The notes beneath the pieces are model-generated. The model saw nothing but the letters and a program-made list of their open reading frames with translations. It had not been told where the DNA came from and did no database searches. Source: Bacillota bacterium (GTDB lineage: Bacteria; Bacillota; Bacilli; Paenibacillales; Paenibacillaceae). Taken from it: 7,954 nt of DNA. Where the stretch lies: assembly GCA_023386495.1 (NCBI GenBank), contig JAEWJS010000001.1, positions 1-7,954 of the forward strand, written 5' to 3'. A program made the translations under genes and the position numbers. Every line of letters begins with the position of its first letter. Position 1 is the stretch's first letter. This document shows, piece by piece, positions 6,212-7,954 of the stretch.

Positions 6212-6239
6212 TTGACGGAGCTGGAATACATCGTAATAA
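6212..6239 (+). promoter_or_regulatory. Weak candidate promoter between the T-box terminator and asd
   Basis: TTGACG (6212-6217) is a near-consensus -35, and TAATAA (6234-6239) stands 16 bases on but matches only three -10 positions. A short palindrome, ATAACACGTTAT (6246-6257), follows. If real, it would give basal asd transcription that bypasses the T-box. Confidence 0.2.
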
Positions 6240-6293
6240 GGAACGATAACACGTTATGGCGTCGATGCCATTGAGAAGGGGTTGGAGATACAG

Positions 6294-7382
6294 ATGACGG
6301 ATAAATTGAAGGTCGGTATTGTAGGCGGAACGGGGATGGTAGGCCAGCGCTTCGTTCAATTGCTCGATCAGCATCCATGGTTCGAGGTCACGACGATTGC
6401 GGCGAGCAGCAGTTCGGCAGGCAAAACCTACGAGCAATCCGTGAGCGGCAGATGGAAGCTGGATACGCCGATTCCGGATGCCGTGAAAGGGATCATCGTG
6501 CAGAATGCGGCGGACGTGGAAGAAGTTGCCGGACAGGTGGACTTCATTTTCTGCGCGGTGGACATGAAGAAGAACGAGATCCAGGCACTCGAAGAAGCGT
6601 ATGCGCGCACGGGCACGCCGGTTGTGTCCAACAACTCGGCACACCGCTGGACGTCGGACGTCCCGATGGTCATTCCGGAGATCAACCCGAGCCATCTCGA
6701 AGTGATCGAGGCGCAGCGCCGTCGTCTCGGCACCTCGACCGGATTCATCGCGGTGAAGCCGAACTGCTCCATTCAGAGCTATGTGCCGATGCTGCACGCG
6801 CTGCAGGAGTTCGGTCCGAAGCAGGTCGTCGCGACGACGTATCAGGCGATCTCCGGTGCAGGCAAGAACTTCACCGACTGGCCGGAAATGCTGGATAACG
6901 TCATTCCGTACATCGGCGGCGAAGAAGAGAAGAGCGAGCAGGAGCCGCTTCGGATCTGGGGCAGCGTGGCGGAAGACGGCATCGTCAAGGCAAGCGCGCC
7001 GCATATTACGACGCAGTGCATCCGCGTTCCGGTAACGGACGGCCATATGGCGGCCGTATTCGTCTCGTTCGATAAGAAGCCATCCCGCGAGGAAATTCTC
7101 GACCGCTGGGCAACGTTCATCGGCAGACCGCAGGAGCTTGGCTTGCCGAGCGCGCCGAAGCAATTCATTACGTACTTCGAAGAAGAGAACCGTCCGCAGA
7201 CGGGGCTTGACCGCGATATCGAGCGCGGCATGGGCGTATCGGCGGGCCGCTTGCGCGAAGACTCCTTGTACGACTACAAGTTCGTCGGGCTGTCGCATAA
7301 CACGCTTCGCGGCGCGGCTGGCGGCGCAGTGTTGATCGCTGAGCTGCTGAAGGCCGAAGGGTATATCCAGGCGATAGTATAA
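6294..7382 (+). CDS. asd: Aspartate-semialdehyde dehydrogenase, archaeal/fungal type
   Basis: Predicted 362-residue NADP-dependent enzyme reducing beta-aspartyl phosphate to aspartate semialdehyde, the branch point to lysine/diaminopimelate, threonine and methionine. Seen: nucleotide-binding GIVGGTGMVGQRF (8-20), NNSAHRW, the nucleophile Cys158 in KPNCSIQ, QAISGAG (184-190), catalytic His251 in RVPVTDGHMA, and the C-terminal LSHNTLRGAAGGAVLIAEL. The HPWFE, VGQRF and long C-terminal pattern belong to the archaeal/fungal branch, not to the branch of E. coli or B. subtilis Asd. Start: ATG 6294 has GGAG (6284-6287) at 6 bases. An in-frame TTG at 6282 would add four residues but lies only one base after AAGGGG, so ATG is preferred. 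Expression should be controlled by the T-box upstream. The gene stands alone; none of the lysine, threonine or methionine pathway genes is in view. Confidence 0.94.
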   Translation: MTDKLKVGIVGGTGMVGQRFVQLLDQHPWFEVTTIAASSSSAGKTYEQSVSGRWKLDTPIPDAVKGIIVQNAADVEEVAGQVDFIFCAVDMKKNEIQALEEAYARTGTPVVSNNSAHRWTSDVPMVIPEINPSHLEVIEAQRRRLGTSTGFIAVKPNCSIQSYVPMLHALQEFGPKQVVATTYQAISGAGKNFTDWPEMLDNVIPYIGGEEEKSEQEPLRIWGSVAEDGIVKASAPHITTQCIRVPVTDGHMAAVFVSFDKKPSREEILDRWATFIGRPQELGLPSAPKQFITYFEEENRPQTGLDRDIERGMGVSAGRLREDSLYDYKFVGLSHNTLRGAAGGAVLIAELLKAEGYIQAIV

Positions 7383-7399
7383 GCAGGACAATGCGACGT

Positions 7400-7428
7400 G
7401 GCTGCCGATCCGTGATGGATCGGCAGCC
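7400..7428 (+). terminator. Strong hairpin after asd, possible terminator without U-tract
   Basis: GGCTGCCGATCC (7400-7411), loop GTGAT, GGATCGGCAGCC (7417-7428): a perfect 12-bp stem starting 17 bases after the asd stop. The following bases are TCGTGCGCG, with no T-run, so it would be an atypical terminator or an mRNA 3'-end stabiliser. Confidence 0.55.
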
Positions 7429-7513
7429 TCGTGCGCGTTGCGGACGCTGTTGCTTCGGTAGCGGCGGGTGTTCTGTGGCAGGGAGCGGAGCTCCTTGGAA
7501 GGGGCTGCAGAGG

Positions 7514-7635
7514 TTGTACGATAAATCGTACAAATTGGCCCCGATTTCGCGATGTGGCGGGATATTGTGCGATTAATCACTCAAAATGCCGGTTTTTGAG
7601 GCAAGGGAATCAGATTTGTACGATTAATCGTACAG
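7514..7635. repeat. Three 20-bp palindromes spaced exactly 51 bp apart
   Basis: Copy 1 (7514-7533) has arms TTGTACGAT/ATCGTACAA around AA. Copy 2 (7565-7584), TTGTGCGATTAATCACTCAA, is a decayed palindrome. Copy 3 (7616-7635) contains a perfect 18-bp palindrome, TGTACGATTAATCGTACA. The starts are 51 bases apart both times, while the 31-base spacers have diverged. The core is GATTAATC (GATAAATC in copy 1). The periodicity shows a tandem origin with selection or repair on the palindrome; the function is unknown. Confidence 0.75.
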
Positions 7636-7660
7636 ATCAATGCATTCCGCCACGTCGCTC

Positions 7661-7954
7661 GGAAGCCAGCACCCACGTCCGCACCAGTAACAGTATCGCA
7701 CTCGCGCAAACACTAGCATCGACTCTACGTCCGCACCATCACCTGCGCTAGCACCAATAACAGTAACAGCACCAGTCCCCGCACCAGTACCAGAACCCGG
7801 CCAGCACCCCCGCTAGCATCCGCACCGCGCCAGTAGCAGTACAGACATCCGCATCCGCATCCGTATCCGCACCAGCACCAGTTCCAGCACCTGCGTCCGC
7901 ATCAGCACGAGTACCCACACCGGCACCCGCGTCCGCCCAGCACCACTACCCACA
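7661..7954. repeat. Degenerate hexanucleotide low-complexity tract
   Basis: The plus strand is C-rich and built of variants such as CACCAG, CATCCG and CGTCCG. The clearest stretch is 7846-7935, fifteen hexamers in unbroken 6-base phase; to the left the phase slips. Read on the plus strand (frame of 7851), the end is open from a stop at 7764 to the window edge and gives an Ala-Pro/Ala-Ser-rich peptide with no ATG. On the minus strand the same stretch gives alternating Ala-Asp/Ala-Gly/Thr-Gly between two stop codons. It could be non-coding satellite-like DNA or the edge of a repeat-rich coding sequence beyond the window. Confidence 0.6.

Larger units (their letters stand above)
7383..7954. other. 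572-bp gene-free right end
   Basis: No recognisable gene. It holds the asd 3' hairpin (7400-7428), about 85 bases without visible structure, the palindromic repeat array (7514-7635), a further inverted repeat CTCAAAA (7580-7586)/TTTTGAG (7594-7600), and a 6-bp-period C-rich tract to the window edge. Short open frames here lack plausible starts and family resemblance. Confidence 0.6.

Noticed and set aside
6282..6293. TTG at 6282 as the asd start
   Set aside because: AAGGGG ends one base before it, too close, while ATG 6294 has GGAG at 6 bases and the usual N-terminal length.
6120..7580. 486-codon minus-strand frame opposite asd and the T-box end
   Set aside because: No recognisable domain and it crosses the T-box; a typical shadow of GC-rich coding DNA.
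7514..7635. CRISPR array
   Set aside because: The repeats are palindromic, imperfect and only three; the period is 51 with 20-bp repeats and no cas genes are near.
1..7954. Defence system, prophage, biosynthetic cluster or other novel multi-gene system
   Set aside because: All sizeable genes belong to known metabolic, cell-wall or regulatory families, and no mobile-element or nuclease genes are present.

Overview
This window looks like a chromosomal segment of a GC-rich, low-GC-lineage Gram-positive bacterium (Firmicutes), most probably Paenibacillus or a close relative. The evidence is strong AGGAGG-type ribosome binding sites, a T-box riboswitch, a spore-former-type LysM/M14 peptidoglycan peptidase, a DUF1450 protein, and repeat-bearing intergenic DNA. 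This assignment is inferred from gene content; no database search was possible. I see no phage, transposon, CRISPR or defence system. Most of the window is ordinary chromosomal housekeeping, and the unusual parts are regulatory RNA, one variant Fe-S-family protein and the repeats.

Left part (1-2546). Two tandem 51-bp repeat units, each holding a hairpin followed by a T-run, precede an AraC-family regulator on the minus strand (128-994). The regulator is divergent from a GH4 alpha-galactosidase of the MelA type (1162-2460). The 167-bp gap between them holds direct and inverted repeats that may be the regulator's operators. Together they look like a small sugar-utilisation unit: sensor plus an NAD/Mn-dependent glycosidase for melibiose-like sugars. 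A hairpin at 2506-2541 closes it.

Middle part (2547-4898). A glutamate racemase (2677-3486, GTG start) makes D-glutamate for peptidoglycan. A palindrome lies upstream of it and a long-armed hairpin downstream. Next comes a two-LysM M14 metallopeptidase (3696-4898), likely a gamma-D-glutamyl-diamino acid endopeptidase. The two genes make and cleave D-Glu-containing peptidoglycan, but they are separated by 209 bp and need not be co-transcribed.

Right-centre (4899-5859). An 80-residue DUF1232-like protein has its own extended -10 promoter. It is followed by a sigma-A promoter and a coupled pair (stop and start overlap by 1 base): a HesB/IscA-fold protein whose cluster-binding cysteines are replaced by a histidine-rich loop, and a cysteine-rich DUF1450 protein.

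Right part (5860-7954). A complete T-box leader (about 5892-6187) lies before an archaeal/fungal-type aspartate-semialdehyde dehydrogenase (6294-7382). Its specifier region reads as lysine in either likely register, and its variable T-box base fits a tRNA with discriminator A. This suggests that uncharged tRNA-Lys turns on asd. The last 572 bp have no recognisable gene. They hold a strong hairpin, three palindromes spaced exactly 51 bp apart, and a degenerate 6-bp-period C-rich tract running to the window edge.
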